64,000 nucleotides of DNA from Coenobita brevimanus (taxonomy: Eukaryota > Arthropoda > Malacostraca > Decapoda > Coenobitidae): positions 10,422,874 to 10,486,873 of the forward strand of contig CM064713.1 of NCBI GenBank assembly GCA_032717465.1, in the 5' to 3' direction. Numbering within the stretch: position 1 is the stretch's first letter; each line of letters starts with the position of its first letter. The notes under the pieces are model-generated. The model saw only the letters and a list, made by a program, of their open reading frames with translations. It made no database searches and had not been told where the DNA came from. Shown here piece after piece: positions 33,041 through 44,770 of the stretch. Position numbers and translations under genes: made by a program.

Positions 33041-33734
33041 CAGATCCAATCGGAGTGACAATAATTGTGTAGTGTCAGTGATCAAGCAGTGCAGAGGCAA
33101 AATATTGAACTAACCCTCTAATGGAAGTCAGTGATAACACCAGAGTGGAGGGGTGAAGAATAGATACAGTGAACAGTGTATGTGACCTAGGGGACGGAAT
33201 AGTGAGCTACCTCTCTGACAAGATCCAATAACAATACCAAAGTGGTGGAGTGAGTGACAGTAACAGTTTCAAAGCAAAATACAAGTTGAGGGTAATGAGG
33301 TAAATACGATACCATCAGAAAATATCTCATAATACTAAGACCATAATCAGACCCCAGTGCCTTACGCAACACTCCTCAGTGAGAAATAACCTTAACAACT
33401 CCACACGCATAGAAATCCTGGACTTCCCTGATTAAGGACCCTCTGCCTCAAGTGCTATTCACTGTGACCCAAAGCAGTATCCTGCACAATACTGCTAACC
33501 ATATTTAGACCTAAGAGTTTATAATCACCCAGTATACTTGTGCCTGTAACATCTACTCATTCCCCTGTCCAACTAAGCAATACACATGTAAGGTTGTTGC
33601 CTGGAGTTTTTGTGTCCTGCCTTTCTCTTATTTGTCTGAGCCCTGGACAAAAAAGAGCCCCACTATATGCTAGGTATATACAGAACAGGAAGCCGAACCT
33701 AAAACACCTAGCATTACACTGGTGGACAGCGATG

Positions 33735-34666
33735 GTTCTTGACCCGGGCATACAAGAGAGGTAATCAGGAAATACCGGGAAAATCGCAACCAAACCACAC
33801 GTGCAATTGCCTAAGTTTGACCCCGAACAGTATGATGTTCACACATATTTGTCAATTATTAAACCTTTGCTAGATATCGGTTTTGAAAACGACCAACAGA
33901 AAATTGCATTTACACACCCACTGCTGGGCAAAGCGGCAGCTAATATAGCACCCAAAATCGTTCCGGAGCTCACCTGGCAGATTTTCACGAGACTCGTGAT
34001 CCAAGCCATCATCCCATCACTAGGGAAAGTGGTGGCACTATCCCAAATGGATAGTATGATGGGAACTTAGATGATACCTTAATCTGGGCAAGACGCCTGG
34101 TCACAGTTGGCTACCCAGAGGCAGATGATGAAACCCGGGAACAACACACCTTTAATACCCTCCTGAGAGTGCTCCCCAGTGTAGTCAAAGAGCACTTTAC
34201 AATCCATGACCCGACTAGAGACATGGATAAGGACATCCAAACTGATACGTCGCTTCTTGACCTCCCACCCTGCACCCCAGCAGATCAATGTGGTATGGAA
34301 ATTTCCCACCAATATTCCGGCTCCCCCAGTCAAGCCACGTCCGCCTATGCCCCATACCAGCCCACTCCAGCACCTAGCCCTCTTAGGGCACACCCCACAC
34401 ACCGGCACCCTGCCCACAGGGAGAACCCCAACCTCATCTTAGTGAATCCCTGGGAATTCTCAGTGTTCAGCTCCAGGTGCCCATTGCACGATATCAGAGA
34501 TCAGTTAAAGGCTGCACAATGGAAATCTACCACCCCAGGCCAACGCAAAGTTTTCTCTCTAGAGGATGAGGTAACAGAGGATGAACCTGCACCTGTAGAG
34601 GAGACCGACCCTGGGGAACAGGAGCTGGAGCAAGACGAAGGAGGCCCCAGACAGCTAGATTTTTAG
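33735..34666 (+). pseudogene. Gag-like remnant of second element
   Basis: Broken frames read LPKFDPEQYDVHTYLSIIKP and then, after a shift near 34065, segments such as LVTVGYPEAD and LLRVLPSVVKEHFT, helical text of the kind seen in Gypsy capsid regions. The last frame (to 34666) ends in an acidic Glu-rich tail. No CCHC zinc knuckle is visible. The assignment rests mainly on position before the protease. Confidence 0.6.
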
Positions 34667-34689
34667 GTCCGCCCCAGCACCCTCCCACG

Positions 34690-35040
34690 GTGGCGGAGGC
34701 CATTTCCCCCAAATATCGCTCTCCAGTTTACCACAAGATGAAGCTGAACGGGGTGAAAGCCAGACTTCTGGTCGATATGGGAGCGGTCAGATCCTGCCTT
34801 TATAGCCATTACTTCTCCCATCACAAATCGACCTTTGGCCAGCTCCGCCCCACAGCTGCTCACCTTGTGGATGCGGTGGATGGCCCCCTGCACATCCGTG
34901 GGGAGACACGGGCCCTAAGAGTCGACACCCACCAACCAGTGTTGACCCAACATCGGTTCATGATATTCGACTCTTCCTGCTGAAATTACGACGGATACCT
35001 GGGGCTGGACCTGTTGTAGAAATTAGGAGCCACCATAGAT
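34690..35040 (+). pseudogene. Aspartic protease remnant of second element
   Basis: ARLLVDMGAVRSCLYSHYF resembles the flap-side strand around the active site of retroviral proteases, but the expected Asp-Thr/Ser-Gly reads Asp-Met-Gly. A downstream DGYLGLDLL-like phrase (about 34990) matches the family's second conserved block. A stop at 34981-34983 interrupts it. Confidence 0.6.
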
Positions 35041-35732
35041 TGCCGCAACAGACAGCTCCAGTTCCGTGCACTACCCGAACCCCCCCTGGCCATCTGCACC
35101 TGCACGCCATGGCCCCAACCGGAAGACTCTGCCCTCCCTTCCTCCCCCCTCTTCCTCCCCCCACTGCCCACCCTCCTCCCTCTTTTCCTGCCACCATTTC
35201 CTCTGCCGTCACCATCCCCCCCCACCATGAAGCTTGGGTGCCTCTCAACTGGCCCTCCGGCCCCTCCATCCTATTTCCCCCATTCCTACCGCCCAGAACC
35301 CTCTCGGCCTGCCTTCTGCCCCCATCTTTCCTTCCCCCGCATCACATGGCAGTCCAGATTGCCAACCTCACCCCCTTGCCCCTCACCCTCCCAAAAGGGC
35401 TCATAATTGGAGAGATAGAGGAAGCCGATCCCTGCACCCCTGCCTCCTCCCACTCCCCCACCCCCTGCCCCCTATCCCCCGACCATCTCTCCGCGCGTCA
35501 GTCAGACACCCTCCGCTGCCTACTCCTGGATTTCCAGGATCTATTCACAGCAGGACCAGGTGACATCGGACACACCACCTTCCTGGCTCACGAAATTCAT
35601 ACGACGGGCCTGCCAATTCGACGGAAGAACCCTAAACAACGGTAAGAGGAAGACAGCCAGGAACAGGAGATGATTGAATCTGGAGTTGTCTCCCCCTCCA
35701 CCAGCCCCTAGTCCTCCCCCGTCGTCCTCGTA
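35041..35732 (+). other. Pro-rich spacer between protease and RT
   Basis: C/T-rich DNA, open in several frames with Pro/Leu/Ser composition and no single convincing frame. Remnants of a pol linker (for example GDIGHTTFLAHEIHTTGLPI near 35560) are visible before the RT. Confidence 0.5.
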
Positions 35733-36957
35733 AAAAAAAAAGGATGGCACGATACGGTTCTGCGTCAACTACCGCCGGCTTAATGACGTAACTACCAAAG
35801 ATGCCACTCCACTCCCACGTATAGACGATTCCCTGGATTCACTGTATGGAGTCTCCTGGTTCTCTACCCTTGACCTCCAGTCGGGGTATTGGCAGGTCCC
35901 CGTGCACCAGGAGGATAGAAGCAAGACTGCTTTCTCAACCAGCAATGGGAAACACAACGAGTTTAATGTCCTGCCGTTCAGCTTCTGCAATGCCCCCACC
36001 ACCTCCAGGTTAATGGAATCTGTCCTCAGCAGTCTCACGTGGGAGATCTGCCTCGCGTACTTGGACGACGTCATTGTTTTCAGCCAGACCTGGGGCAATC
36101 ATCTGCAGTGTCTCCTCCGAGTTTTTACCAGGATCCGACAGGCAGGCCTCAAACTCTGGCCCACCAAGTGCATTTTAGCTGCCAGAACCGTCTCATTCCT
36201 GGGGCATGTCATCTCCCAGGCAGGCATATCTCCCAACCCTGACAAACTCCACACCATCGTGGACATACCCCTACCACAGGACGTTCATGGAATCAGGGCT
36301 TTCCTCGGCCTGACATCCTATTACTGCCGCTTCGTGAAGGGGTTTGCCCACATCGTCAAACCACTCCACGACCTTACGAGTAAGGGGGAACCGTTCCTCT
36401 GGACGGACGAGAGACGAGCTGCCTACCAACAGCTTAAAGACAAGCTCGTTTCCGTCCCCGTCATGGCCTTTCCCGACTATGCCCTCCCATTCCGCCTCTA
36501 TATCGACATCTCCCTCCTTGCCATCGGTGCTGTGTTAGCTCAAGTCCAAGAGGGCCGTGAACACATCATCGCCTGTGCCAGTTGTACCCTAAGTCAGGCA
36601 GAGAGAAATTATGCCGCCACCAAGCTAGAGTGCTTGGGCATCATCTGGGTGCTTGAGCACTTCCAGGCATATCTCTCTAGGACCCAAGTCACCATCATTA
36701 CAGACCACCAGTCCCTCCAGTGGTTACGACAGTTTGACACCCACATTGCCCAGCTCATCCGATGGTGTGAAACCCTGGAGGAATTCAATTACGACATTAC
36801 ATACCGCCCTGGCAAACTCCATGCCAACACAGACACCCTCTCTCGGCTCCCCATCCATGCCGCCCAGCTCGAGCCAGACCTTCTCCAACAGTGGCATCGC
36901 AGGGAATGGCCCACTTGGATCTCCCAGCACCTTTTCAAAAAACTATCACCAGGGTGA
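35733..36957 (+). pseudogene. pol: Reverse transcriptase and RNase H of second element
   Basis: The frame begins just after an in-frame TAA in an A-run. It shows RFCVNYRRLND, STLDLQSGYWQV, the catalytic LAYLDDVIVFS (about 36055-36087), FLGHVISQAGI and GIRAFLGLTSYYCRFVKGF. RNase H follows with YIDISLLAIGAVLAQ, keeping the catalytic Asp, then ITDHQSLQWL and a NTDTLSRL ending. The open stretch runs 408 codons and loses frame at 36957. The usual LPFGLxNAP motif is LPFSFCNAP here, a degenerate form. Confidence 0.9.
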
Positions 36958-38045
36958 CCACCTCCTAACCCCATTAGGTCATATCCTCCTTGCCTCTGAC
37001 ACTGCCCTCGACACCCTGCGACACCTACACACCCACAACGGCATTCATTTGGGTATGAAAAAACTGCAGCAGGTTTTCTATGACGCCTACTGGGCGCCCA
37101 TTCCTTCCACCCTTGCCAAGGAAATTATCCAAACCTGCTGCTCCAGCGCCCTTGGTAAAGACATCACACGTACCGCAGGACCATCATGCCATATAACTGC
37201 CCACAAACCCTGGCAGCTGCTAGCGATTGACGTGGTGGGACCCTTACCTCCAAAATCGGGCTATAGATACTTTATCATTTTCATCGACACGTATTCCAAA
37301 TTTGTCGTGGCCTGCCCAGTGAAGGAACACTTCGCTGTCAAGGTGGCTGACGCCCTCCTTCGGCATGTATTCCCCTACTTTGGCATCCCCCAAGCGATCC
37401 ACTCAAACAGTGCACCCCAATCACAGGTGCGATCTGAGAAGAGCTGGCCCATATCTTCGGATACAACATCTCCCATTCCTCCCCCTACTGGCCACAAGGA
37501 AATGCAGTATGCGAGCACAGCCACCGTACACTGATGAATCAGCTCCACACCCGAATAGAAGCCACTAAGGACGATGACTGGCCCATCCACTTAAAAATCG
37601 TACAATGGGGTATCAACTCCTGCCCCTGAGAGGACGGAATTTCGCCATATGAGTGAGTGTTCAGGGAAACAACCCCTCCTTCTGCCCCTTCAGCAGCACC
37701 TGCAACCCCCCACCTGTGCTCCCACAACGGACCTGCTACACCACCTCGAATGCCGCTTTACCCACCTCCAACACAACCTGGACCTCAGCCCCAACACTGC
37801 CTCCAACCCCTATAAGCCTGGTGACACAGTCATGATGGCCCAGCTCCCTATCCCCTTTCAAGCTCGCACCCTGCTTCATGGGACCCCACACCATCACCTG
37901 CATCCCTGACCCCTATCAGGTCACTGTCAACTACCACAGTACTCCTCGCACCCTCCGAAACCAGCACGTGCGCCCCTTCCGCACTCCCGCCCCCACCATC
38001 CCGGCCCCGCACCCCGTCCCTCCCTCTGTCGCCCCCTCCTACCAC
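36958..38045 (+). pseudogene. Integrase remnant of second element
   Basis: The next phase begins near 36940 with the H/C zinc-binding segment (LRHLHTHNGIHLGMKKLQ, then CC) and a core with LLAIDVVGPLPPKSGYRYF (first Asp). In GIPQAIHSNSAP the position of the second catalytic Asp reads Asn. Further frame changes follow near 37430 and 37620. The C-terminal YKPGDTVMM and a NQHVRPFRTP-type strand are visible to about 38000. Confidence 0.75.
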
Positions 38046-38479
38046 TTATGACTGCTACATCTCCTCCTCCCCATCCCACTTTCCACCCTCTTCCTCACTT
38101 GCTATGAGGAACAAGACGAGAACATCGCCACCACAGCGTGGTACGCCCTCCTCCGACACCTGCAGTCTGTCTACGCCACCTATGACACTCAAGTGTACCA
38201 CCTCCAATCACAGGGACGTGACTTTTTCCCAGCAGACGGCGGTAAAATGCAGTATAGTGCCCCCGAGAATGCCCAGACACCCCACATGGAGCCCACAGAG
38301 GAGCAACGACAGCATGCCAGGACTCAAAGTGACATCAGCATAAGTCAGCCCAGGCTGCGCACCCCTATGACCTGGAGCTTGCCTGCCGCCACCAAAGCAG
38401 GAATACCAGACTACCTTCTGGTCGAGCCTTCACCAACCAGCTAAGCGGTGGAGCTGCCTATCCAGCTCTTGCCAGCACC

Positions 38480-39170
38480 CCAGAGACGGCCTGTAGCCGC
38501 TTACCCCTCGCTAAGGAGACGGCCTGTAGCTGCTCTGAGGGTTCCAAGGAGATGGCCTGTAGCCGCTCCTGCCTTCATCAGGAGAGAGCCTGTAGCCGCT
38601 CCCACCTTCATCAGGAGACAGCCTGTAGCCGCTCGTGCCTTTATCAGGAGACAGCCTGTAGCCGCTCTGAAGGTGTCTTCCTTGAGATGGCCTGTAGCTG
38701 CTAGCCCCTCGCTAAGGAGATGGCCTGTAGCCACTCTGAGGGTAATCAGGAGACGGCCTGTAGCCGCTCTCGCCTTCGTCAGGAGACGGCCTGTAGTCAC
38801 TCCGAAGGTGTTCTTCCTGAGACGGCCTGTAGCCACTCAACCCCCCTCCTGAAGGAGACGGCCTGTAGCCACTCAAGCCTTCTTCAGACAGCCTGTAGCC
38901 GGTCTGAAGGTGTTCCCCCTGAGACGGCCTGTAGTCGCTCACCCCTCCTGAAGAAGACAGCCTGTAGTCGCTCACCCCTCCTGAAGAAGACTGCCTGTAG
39001 ACACTCTGAGGGTAACGAGGAGACGGCCTGTAGCTGCTCCCACCTTTGTCAGGAGACGGCCTGTAGTCGCTCCAAAGGTGTCCCCCCTGAGACGGCCTGT
39101 AGCCGCTTAACATCCCTCCTGAAGGAGACGGCCTGTAGCCGCTCCGAAGGTGCCTTTGGGTCTGCTGGCA
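38480..39170. repeat. Coding-phase minisatellite in 3' LTR
   Basis: About 20 units of the same family as in the 5' LTR. Frames on both strands again stay mostly open (+ 38720-39550, - 38712-39566). Units have diverged more than the homogeneous block at 31885-32060, so copy number turned over after the two LTRs separated. Confidence 0.85.
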
Positions 39171-39342
39171 GCCACCCACTCTCCCAGGCCATGGCCAGTA
39201 GCCGGGCATTGGCGACAGCTTGTAGCCACGCCCCCAGGAAGCCACGGCCAGTAGCCGGGCCCCATGGCAGGAAATGGCCTGTTGCCACTCCGCCGCTTGG
39301 AACTGACCCCTGTTCCCCGACCCCTGACACAGAGGGAGTCTC

Positions 39343-39799
39343 AGGCATAGAGGAGTATTGGAGAGACCCTGTAGTCTCCCCCGGCCTCTGCTCCCTACAA
39401 CTGGCTCTGGAGGAGACCCACCTGACGGACCGCGATGCTGACGGGTGCCACAGCCCCTTCCTGTCAGTGCTGCCAAGCCCCAGGGACCGCAGCCCTCAGG
39501 AACCCCAGACCGCCCGCAGAACTTCCGGGCGGGAACTCCCCACACCTTGATAGTGGAGGTCCTCATCCTCAGTCAGGAGCCTGAACGACCGATTCAGGCA
39601 ATTGTTCGGCCCCAACCCTGAGTGCCGCACTCCTGTCCCCAACCCTGAGAGCGCGGGACCTTTCGCCACCCACAGCCCTGGACGAGAACGGACACCCCTG
39701 TGCGAGATCCCGTGGCCTCTAGGTTCAGAGGGGCCCCCAGTGGTGCCCAGCCCCGTCAGTAGCGGAGCTGTGCCACCCCTTCGCCCGTGCACCTGACTG
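39343..39799 (+). pseudogene. LTR-encoded conserved open frame, 3' copy
   Basis: This frame matches the 5' LTR frame at 32590-33040, with EEYWRDPVVSPGLCSLQLAL and SPFLSVLPSPRDRSP. It is split by a TGA near 39549, then stays readable to a stop after LRPCT at about 39796. Function unknown. Confidence 0.45.
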
Positions 39800-40474
39800 C
39801 CATGGCGCCAGATCCAACCAGAATGACAATAATTGTGTGGTGTCAATGATCAAGCAGTGCAAAGGCAGAATAGTGAACTAGCCCTCTAATGGAAGTCAGT
39901 GATAACACCAAAGTGGAGGAGTGAAGAATAGATACAGTGAACAGTGTACGTGACCCAGGGGACGGAATAGTGAGCTACCTCTCTGACAAGATCCAGTAAC
40001 AATACCAAAGTGGTGGAGTGAGTGACAGTAACAATTTCAATGCAAAATGCACGTCGAGGGTAATGAGGTAAATACACTACCATCAGAAAATATCTCATAA
40101 TCAGACCCCAGTGCCTTACGCAACACTCCTCAGTGAGAAATAACCTTAACAACTCCACACGCATAGAAAACCTGGACTTCCCTGATTAAGGACCCTCTGC
40201 CTCAAGTGCTATTCACTGTGACCCAAAGCAGTATCCTGCGCGATACTGCTAACCATATTTAGACCTAAGAGTTTATAATCGCCCAGTATATTTGTGCCTG
40301 TATCATCTACTCATTCCCCTGTCCAACTAAGCAATACACATGTAAGGTTATTGCTTGGAGTTTTTGTGTCCTCTCTCTCTCTTATTTGTCTGAGCCCCAG
40401 TCTCGAAAGAGAACCCCGCTATACACTAGGCGTTTACAGAACGGGAAGCCGAATGCAAAACACCTAGCATTACA

Positions 40475-41192
40475 ATTATGAATAAATTTAGGGACAATCT
40501 AGACGGAAAAACTTTATCACTCTTAAACGCAAAGAAAACAATCGATCGAAATATAAGTACATAAACATTACCACGAAGAGGCTTGCTCTATCGGTCATCC
40601 AAAAGCACATACTGTAGCCATACTCACCTCCTTCGTTTCCTATAGAAATATCTTATTAATGCCTATGTACGGTATATAATGAAAATCAAAGAATAAATAT
40701 GTTAATAAAGGAGAAAAATTACATGACTATTTGCTGTCAAAGTCCTCTATTTTACTTTATTCTGTTTAACATCTAGGTACCCCACGTACTGCCAGACTTC
40801 AGCAGACATCCATCACACTGTCTCTCAACTGTCGCCGTTATTTTGCCTGTAATTATTAGTTTTACCTGTGTTATACGAATACTTTGTATAAATCTCAGGT
40901 TCTTCTCACCGCCTCCCTCCCTTCTCTCCACCATCGCCCTCTCCCAACCTCCTTCCCTCCACTCCTTTCTTTCTCTCCCGACACTCCTTACTCCCTCTCC
41001 CACACCTATTTCTTTACCTCTCTCCCTCTCACTGAATTCTCCCATTCCTGACTTTCGCAACACCCCTACCTCCCTCCTTCCCTTCACTCCTGCCATCCTT
41101 CCCTCCCACGTGCAGTGTCTCTAAAGTCCTGTAATTAATATTTTATGATGCCTTTCAAACAGCAAAAGTGTACAATATATATAAATGTTTCA
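40475..41192. other. Unassigned DNA with pyrimidine-rich stretch
   Basis: No gene. From 40895 to 41115 the + strand is almost purely C/T (CCTCCCTTC-like), which opens spurious Ser/Pro/Leu frames. Confidence 0.5.
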
Positions 41193-41247
41193 TTAACCCG
41201 TTCCGTGTCAGACCTGTTGCCGGCCATTTACCCCCCTCTGTGACAAG

Positions 41248-41299
<52 letters not shown>

Positions 41300-41304
<5 letters not shown>

Positions 41305-41687
41305 GCCTTGTGATAGTAAAAGTGCTCACCTGGGCTGTTTTCATTAATGATAAAGTTCCTGTAAAGACTAAAGGAGGTGAAGAAGCTGTGCCTGATGCTT
41401 TCAAACACCAAATGGATGCACCTTATCACATCCTCCCCTGGTGCTCTGGCTGACACTAAAGGGTCAGGAAAATGAAGGTTGCTCAGTATTGCCTGGAACC
41501 TGTTCCAGGCTATGACTTTCCCAAATATTGGAGTGAACAACAGGGGATCTGTGGACCAATACTTCCAGATATCAGTGTTTCTGACAATCCCCATCAACAC
41601 CACCAGCATCAGAAACACATAAAATTTACTAATGGTAAGGGGAAACCAAGTGAAAATACGCGAGTGTTTAATACCAACCTTACCCAT
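41300..41687 (-). pseudogene. piggyBac transposase fragment
   Basis: The minus frame reads SKFYVFLMLVVLMGIVRNTD, then YWSTDPLLFTPIFGKVIAWN and RFQAILSNLHFPD. These parallel the segment of the first piggyBac with FALVLLMGIIRKNRIPAYW and FGQVMSRNRFQQIL. It ends near the first catalytic region (YRNFIINENS, where the first protein has LVIDES), so the catalytic Asp is replaced by Asn. The rest of the nuclease is absent. Confidence 0.85.
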
Positions 41688-41762
41688 GATACGAAACTCT
41701 TGGTAAGCATTAATTATAAAAAAAAAACTCCTTTCTCTGTGAAGTGCTTGTCAGTGAAAACA

Positions 41763-42527
41763 TTAAGCAACCTGCATTAGAGCCGCCAGTAAACTGATAG
41801 AGTTTGGGAATGATGAAACTTCCATCCATCCACTCCAACATCTCATACTGTCATCATCAGGTGACACAGGGCCTTGGGCCGATGAAGCAGGTGTAGCAGG
41901 GAGCAATGTGGTGACCTGTGCTGCCGCGGTGCTGGGAGCGGGTATCGTGTGCTGAGTGAATGGTGTCTGGGCAGTGGTGAAATCTTGGGTAGAGTGTGGT
42001 GAGGTGTGGGGTGCAGGACAGGGACAGGTTTCCCACACTGACCTTTGACCTGTCACCTGCCATGCATCAGACCCTTCCGTTTAACAGTATATTGGGGGTC
42101 TGAGGGAAAGGAGGGTGGGCAGCTATGGACAGAGGGAAAGAGGGAGAGCAGGTAGGGGATAAGGGTGAGGGGGGAGTGGGGGTTGATTGGCCATGCCCGA
42201 GGGTCCAGAGAGAGTGAGGTCACTGCACCACTTACACTCTCACTGATCCTAAACCTCTTGCCTTTGTCTAGCTTTGCCAACCAATCTCACACTTTTCTTA
42301 CCTCACACTTTTTCTTCCTCTTCCTCATCACTACTATCATATAGGCAACAGCGAGCACTTGATGATTGATGAGCACTAGCCAAACACGATGCACCTTGCA
42401 TTGAAATATAACCAAGGGTTGGTTTCCTTGGTGAGGGAACACTTGAATCATCACCATTAGAGGGAACTTTCCTCAGATGCCACATAATCCCGGTCAAGAT
42501 CACTATCGTCAAACACTGAGGCATCAC
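41763..42527 (-). pseudogene. piggyBac transposase N-terminal region, broken
   Basis: Two short minus frames (42303-42527 with an acidic SDEEEEE ending; 41763-42056 Pro/Thr-rich with a DDDSMRCWSGW phrase) sit upstream of the transposase fragment in the order expected for the acidic N-terminus of piggyBac proteins. Stops between them show decay. Part of 42060-42300 is purine-rich and uncodable. Confidence 0.5.
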
Positions 42528-42917
42528 TTTCAGTTAGTTCATGAGTATCTATTGCATCCAGCATTTTCTGGAACTCAGGAGTATGCACTGTATCCTTGAA
42601 AGAGTGGCATGCCATAATGACACTCTTCAGTTCACTTTGAGACTGACACTTCTAACAGGAGGGACCCATACACCCCCACCACCTATCCCTCTCCTTCTCT
42701 TAGGCAGGGTGGAGGAAGGTGTCCACTCCTGTTTTCTGTCAAGCAATTAGAGTGGACAGGATAAATTTTGCGTCAATGTCCCCAAAACCGAGTCTGTGCC
42801 ACATACAGACCTAGCATGGCTGGCAATGTGTGGTTGTCTGTACCATGTACACACATGGAATGGCTGGCAATGTTAGATTGTCCATGCCAGGTACAGACTT
42901 GGCACTGAACGGGTTAA

Positions 42918-43986
42918 TGCATGTTATTTTGCTACTGTATTAGGGCACCCAGTTGAATTTTTATTTACCAGTATTATAATATATGGTAACTCCTTGATGT
43001 GCTCAGTCGAGCGTGACAAATGAATAACCATCAGTCTGTCTGACAGGGTTGCCACTTTGTGGGAATTTCCCACAAATTTATGGGAGAAACAGCTACGTGG
43101 GTGTCATGGGATAAAAAATTTTGTGGGAATTTTGTGAGAAAATTAAGGTGGCTGGACTATAGTCATACTCTTATATATACCAAGAGATCATAGCTTAAAT
43201 ATCCCAAATTTGCTGCTTCAAAAAATTACATGTAACAAGAAACCATTGTCCACCCTCAGGACAGGTACGGATCAGCGCCCTATTCCCATCCATACACATC
43301 TTGTTCCTGTCAAACGGAGGAAGCCAGTCTGCTGCCGTTCTCGTGGTACCCCTCAGTTTGAGTCATTACCTCCATGTGGATGCAGTGTTATCTGAGTTCT
43401 TCCTGTAACTTATAACATGAATTATTACTAGACTTGCGTGGGCCTAACCTGCGTATATGAATGCTGAGAAGAAATACTGTCAAAGGTACTGTACTGGCCA
43501 GGCTGTGAAAATGAGTCAAGATTCAAAGGTATGTAAACAGTTAAGTTACGATATCACTTTGGTATCGCTTAATAAGGAATGACAAGGCTATGACCCTGTA
43601 CTGACAATGAACTACATTACAATTTGACCCCTAGGCTGCGGCGGGCTGTCCTGGTACGGCTGCTCTGGGCAAAAATTGGTCATTTTCAACTCATGTTTGT
43701 TTATAGTTAGAGACAGAAAATAAAAGAAAAAGCACGTGCATCAGGAGTCGGGACCTTTCTACTTCCCTATGAGTGTGTTTGTGAAGAGGTAGAGCCTTTT
43801 ACGGCGTCGTGGGAACAGGTTGAAGAGAGGTCATTTTTGGTTGTTTTGTCAGGTCACTGAGTCAGTGGCTGCCTTGACACTCACCCCTTGTGCTCGCCAC
43901 CAACCCGGCGATGCTGGGTGTCTCAGAAAACCACTGTGTGGCAACTCTGTGCTTGGGAGGGCTGATACGTACTGCATTCCCGCCTA
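42918..43986. other. Unassigned DNA
   Basis: About 1.07 kb without a gene. A phrase around GTGGGAATTTCCCACAAATTT (43058-43080) is locally palindromic. No transposon ends recognised. Confidence 0.4.
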
Positions 43987-44059
43987 AATCAAAGCAGGGT
44001 TAAGAGAGTACTACGTAGGGTTAGTCCGCTTCTGGCTAAAATTGGGACAGCTTGGCGCA

Positions 44060-44067
44060 TGACGTCA
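44060..44067. promoter_or_regulatory. Subterminal TGACGTCA palindrome, left end of P element
   Basis: GCGCATGACGTCA, 65 bp from the element start. The same 8-mer occurs near all four ends of the two P-type elements in this window. It may be a transposase (THAP) binding site or a CRE-like promoter element. Confidence 0.55.
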
Positions 44068-44198
44068 CCTGGTTTTACTGGGCTGGGGTCCCAGGTGATT
44101 CTGAGGTCAGTTAGAGGTCGATCGCACCTGAGTATAGGTCTACTGCCTATACCCTGCCTGTACACCTGTGTGCAGAACCTCCCGCGCTCTCCGCTCCA

Positions 44199-44484
44199 AT
44201 GTCTTGTGCGGTGTTTGGATGCTTGTCTAGATTCAGGCAAAAAGATCAGACTATAAAGTTTCATCGTTTCCCTAAAGACAAAGAAGTGCAACAGAAGTGG
44301 ATTAAATTGTGCAGCCGCAAAACTCCAGTTAATATTAAAAATGCAAGAGTCTGCAGCCTGCATTTTGAATCTACTGCATACAAGAGACACCTTATGTACG
44401 AGCTCCTGAATCAGCCAATTCCAGATCGTGTGACTTTACTGCTGGATGATGCAGTCCTTACACTCAGTCTTCCAACATTGACAG
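44199..44484 (+). CDS. THAP DNA-binding exon of P-type transposase
   Basis: ATG at 44199 starts CAVFGC (the two leading Cys of the C2CH zinc finger), then IKFHRFPKD, a conserved Trp in KWIKLCSRK, and VCSLHFES (the third Cys and the His). The domain is about 90 residues, the usual THAP length, and binds the element's DNA ends. It ends at donor ACAG|GTATGG (GT at 44485). Joining to the acceptor AACAG at 45070-45074 keeps the frame into the transposase exon. Confidence 0.88.
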
Positions 44485-44516
44485 GTATGGTGAAGTGTTG
44501 AAAATTTGGCTATGTG

Positions 44517-44770
44517 AGGAGGTATGGTGGTGTAGCTGAATATTGTGGTATAAGTGGAGGTATGGTGGTGTAGCTGAATATTGTGGTATGTGTGGAGGTA
44601 TGGTGGTGTAGCTGAATATTGTGGTGTGTGTGGAGGTATGGTGGTGTAGCTGAATATTGTGGTATGTGTGGAGGTATGGTGGTGTAGCTGAATATTGTGG
44701 TATGTGTGGAGGTATGGTGGTGTAGCTGAATATTGTGGTATGTGTGGAGGTATGGTGGTGTAGCTGTTAT
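44517..44770. repeat. 38-bp minisatellite in intron of P element
   Basis: About six to seven tandem units of GGAGGTATGGTGGTGTAGCT plus GAATATTGTGGTATGTGT, nearly identical. A further partial copy lies at about 44937-44985, after a 35-bp triplicate of AAGAGTAAGACAAAGATAG (44845-44925). Confidence 0.92.

Larger units (their letters stand above)
31171..33718 (+). repeat. 5' LTR of second element, about 2.55 kb
   Basis: It aligns with 38248-40474 along its length. The sequence is a 230-bp head, a minisatellite (31405-32440), an open-frame segment to about 33040, then 680 bp without open frames. It is followed by CTGGTGGACAGCGATGG, where a primer-binding site would start. The LTRs are unusually long for Gypsy elements, and most of the size difference lies in minisatellite copy number. 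Confidence 0.88.
31171..40474 (+). mobile_element. Second LTR retrotransposon (Gypsy-class) with giant LTRs
   Basis: Two long direct repeats share their start (CAGTATAGTGCMCC), their whole layout and their end (CACCTAGCATTACA). They bracket 4.5 kb with gag-like, protease, RT, RNase H and integrase remnants in Gypsy order on +. No env is seen. The start base is uncertain by a few positions and I could not see a convincing target duplication. Numerous stops and frameshifts make it dead. Confidence 0.88.
38248..40474 (+). repeat. 3' LTR of second element, about 2.23 kb
   Basis: Same layout as the 5' copy but with a shorter minisatellite and small deletions. The first visible similarity to the 5' LTR is at AAAATGCAGTATAGTG. 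The LTR ends ACCTAGCATTACA at 40474 and is followed by ATTATGAAT. Confidence 0.88.
41197..42913 (-). mobile_element. Second piggyBac element, internally deleted
   Basis: TTAA flanks both ends (41193-41196 and 42914-42917). Termini start CCCGTTCCGTGTCAGACC and, inverted, CCCGTTCAGTGCCAAGTC. At the right, subterminal phrases such as TGGCTGGCAATGTKWGNTTGTC repeat. The transposase remnant is on the minus strand. At 1,717 bp much of the gene is missing. A TA microsatellite (41250-41299) cuts its coding end. Confidence 0.9.

Noticed and set aside
44517..44770. Regular repeats resembling a CRISPR array
   Set aside because: Units are directly contiguous without unique spacers, and the setting is an intron of a eukaryotic transposon.
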